Assembly: GCA_964573855.1 (NCBI GenBank)
Contig: CAZNKO010000051.1
Coordinates: 1-5,265 of the forward strand
DNA: 5,265 bases
Reading direction: 5' to 3'
Source: CAZNKO01 sp964573855
GTDB lineage: Bacteria; Patescibacteriota; Patescibacteriia; UBA9934; GWF2-40-263
Shown here piece by piece: positions 5,224 to 5,265 of the stretch (position 1 is the first letter of the stretch; each line of letters opens with the position of its first letter). Under the pieces are notes generated by a model, which saw only the letters and a list, made by a program, of their open reading frames with translations, had not been told where the DNA came from and did no database searches. Made by a program: the position numbers and the translations under genes.

Positions 5224-5265
5224 TTAATTTCATGATAATCTGTCCTGAAAATACTCCTCCAGCTC
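5216..5265 (-). other. Possible 3' end of an upstream minus-strand gene, frame unresolved
   Basis: Two minus-strand frames are open from the window edge to a nearby stop. One ends AGGVFSGQIIMKLKR with a TGA at 5218-5216, inside the right arm of the fold-back element; the other ends ELEEYFQDRLS with a TGA at 5232-5230. Either could be the C-terminus of a gene preceding the M16 gene, or the stretch may be an AT-rich promoter region. About 50 bases cannot decide, and no product is recognised. Confidence 0.25.

Noticed and set aside
5224..5265. Promoter for the M16-tpiA-TPR operon
   Set aside because: The minus strand is AT-rich with TATCAT and TATTTT words, but no -35 at proper spacing was found, and the stretch may instead be the end of another gene.
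1..5265. CRISPR array, tRNA/rRNA genes, transposase or toxin-antitoxin pair
   Set aside because: No regularly spaced repeats of CRISPR size, no cloverleaf or rRNA-like stretch, and no coding frame with such motifs was seen.

Overview
This is a moderately GC-rich bacterial window with six recognisable protein genes, little intergenic DNA, no RNA gene and no known mobile gene. The small, stand-alone housekeeping set, weak or absent Shine-Dalgarno sites before most starts, and spacers filled with short dispersed repeats fit a member of the Candidate Phyla Radiation (Patescibacteria/Parcubacteria-like). That assignment is inference from gene style and is not proven by any marker here.

Layout. 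Left part: a divergent PRPP synthetase homologue (37-1110, minus) faces away from a 2H-phosphoesterase / 2'-5' RNA ligase-like gene (1237-1785, plus), with a 126-nt divergent promoter region between them. Middle: a short AT-rich spacer with two DnaA-box-like 9-mers leads into a small two-helix DUF378-type membrane protein (1888-2106, plus). Right part: three minus-strand genes in a probable operon, transcribed in the order M16 metallopeptidase (5037-3763), triosephosphate isomerase (3735-2956) and a membrane-anchored TPR protein (2952-2152). The plus-strand genes and this operon converge on a shared bidirectional terminator at about 2140-2169.

How the genes relate. TpiA (glycolysis) and the PRPP synthetase homologue (nucleotide precursor supply) are central metabolism. 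The M16 peptidase and the TPR protein look like protein-turnover or scaffold functions. The 2H protein suggests RNA-end processing. There is no obvious shared pathway; this looks like a core-genome stretch and not a defence or mobile island.

The most unusual content is in the spacers. (1) A 182-bp fold-back element (5042-5223) has about 28-nt terminal inverted arms and two internal hairpins, predicting a three-way-junction fold, and it ends 4 nt before the M16 start codon. (2) Degenerate 7-bp tandem repeats flank the DUF378 gene in inverted orientation. (3) A degenerate 8-bp tandem repeat spans the M16 stop codon. In several places these repeats supply or touch a gene's stop codon.
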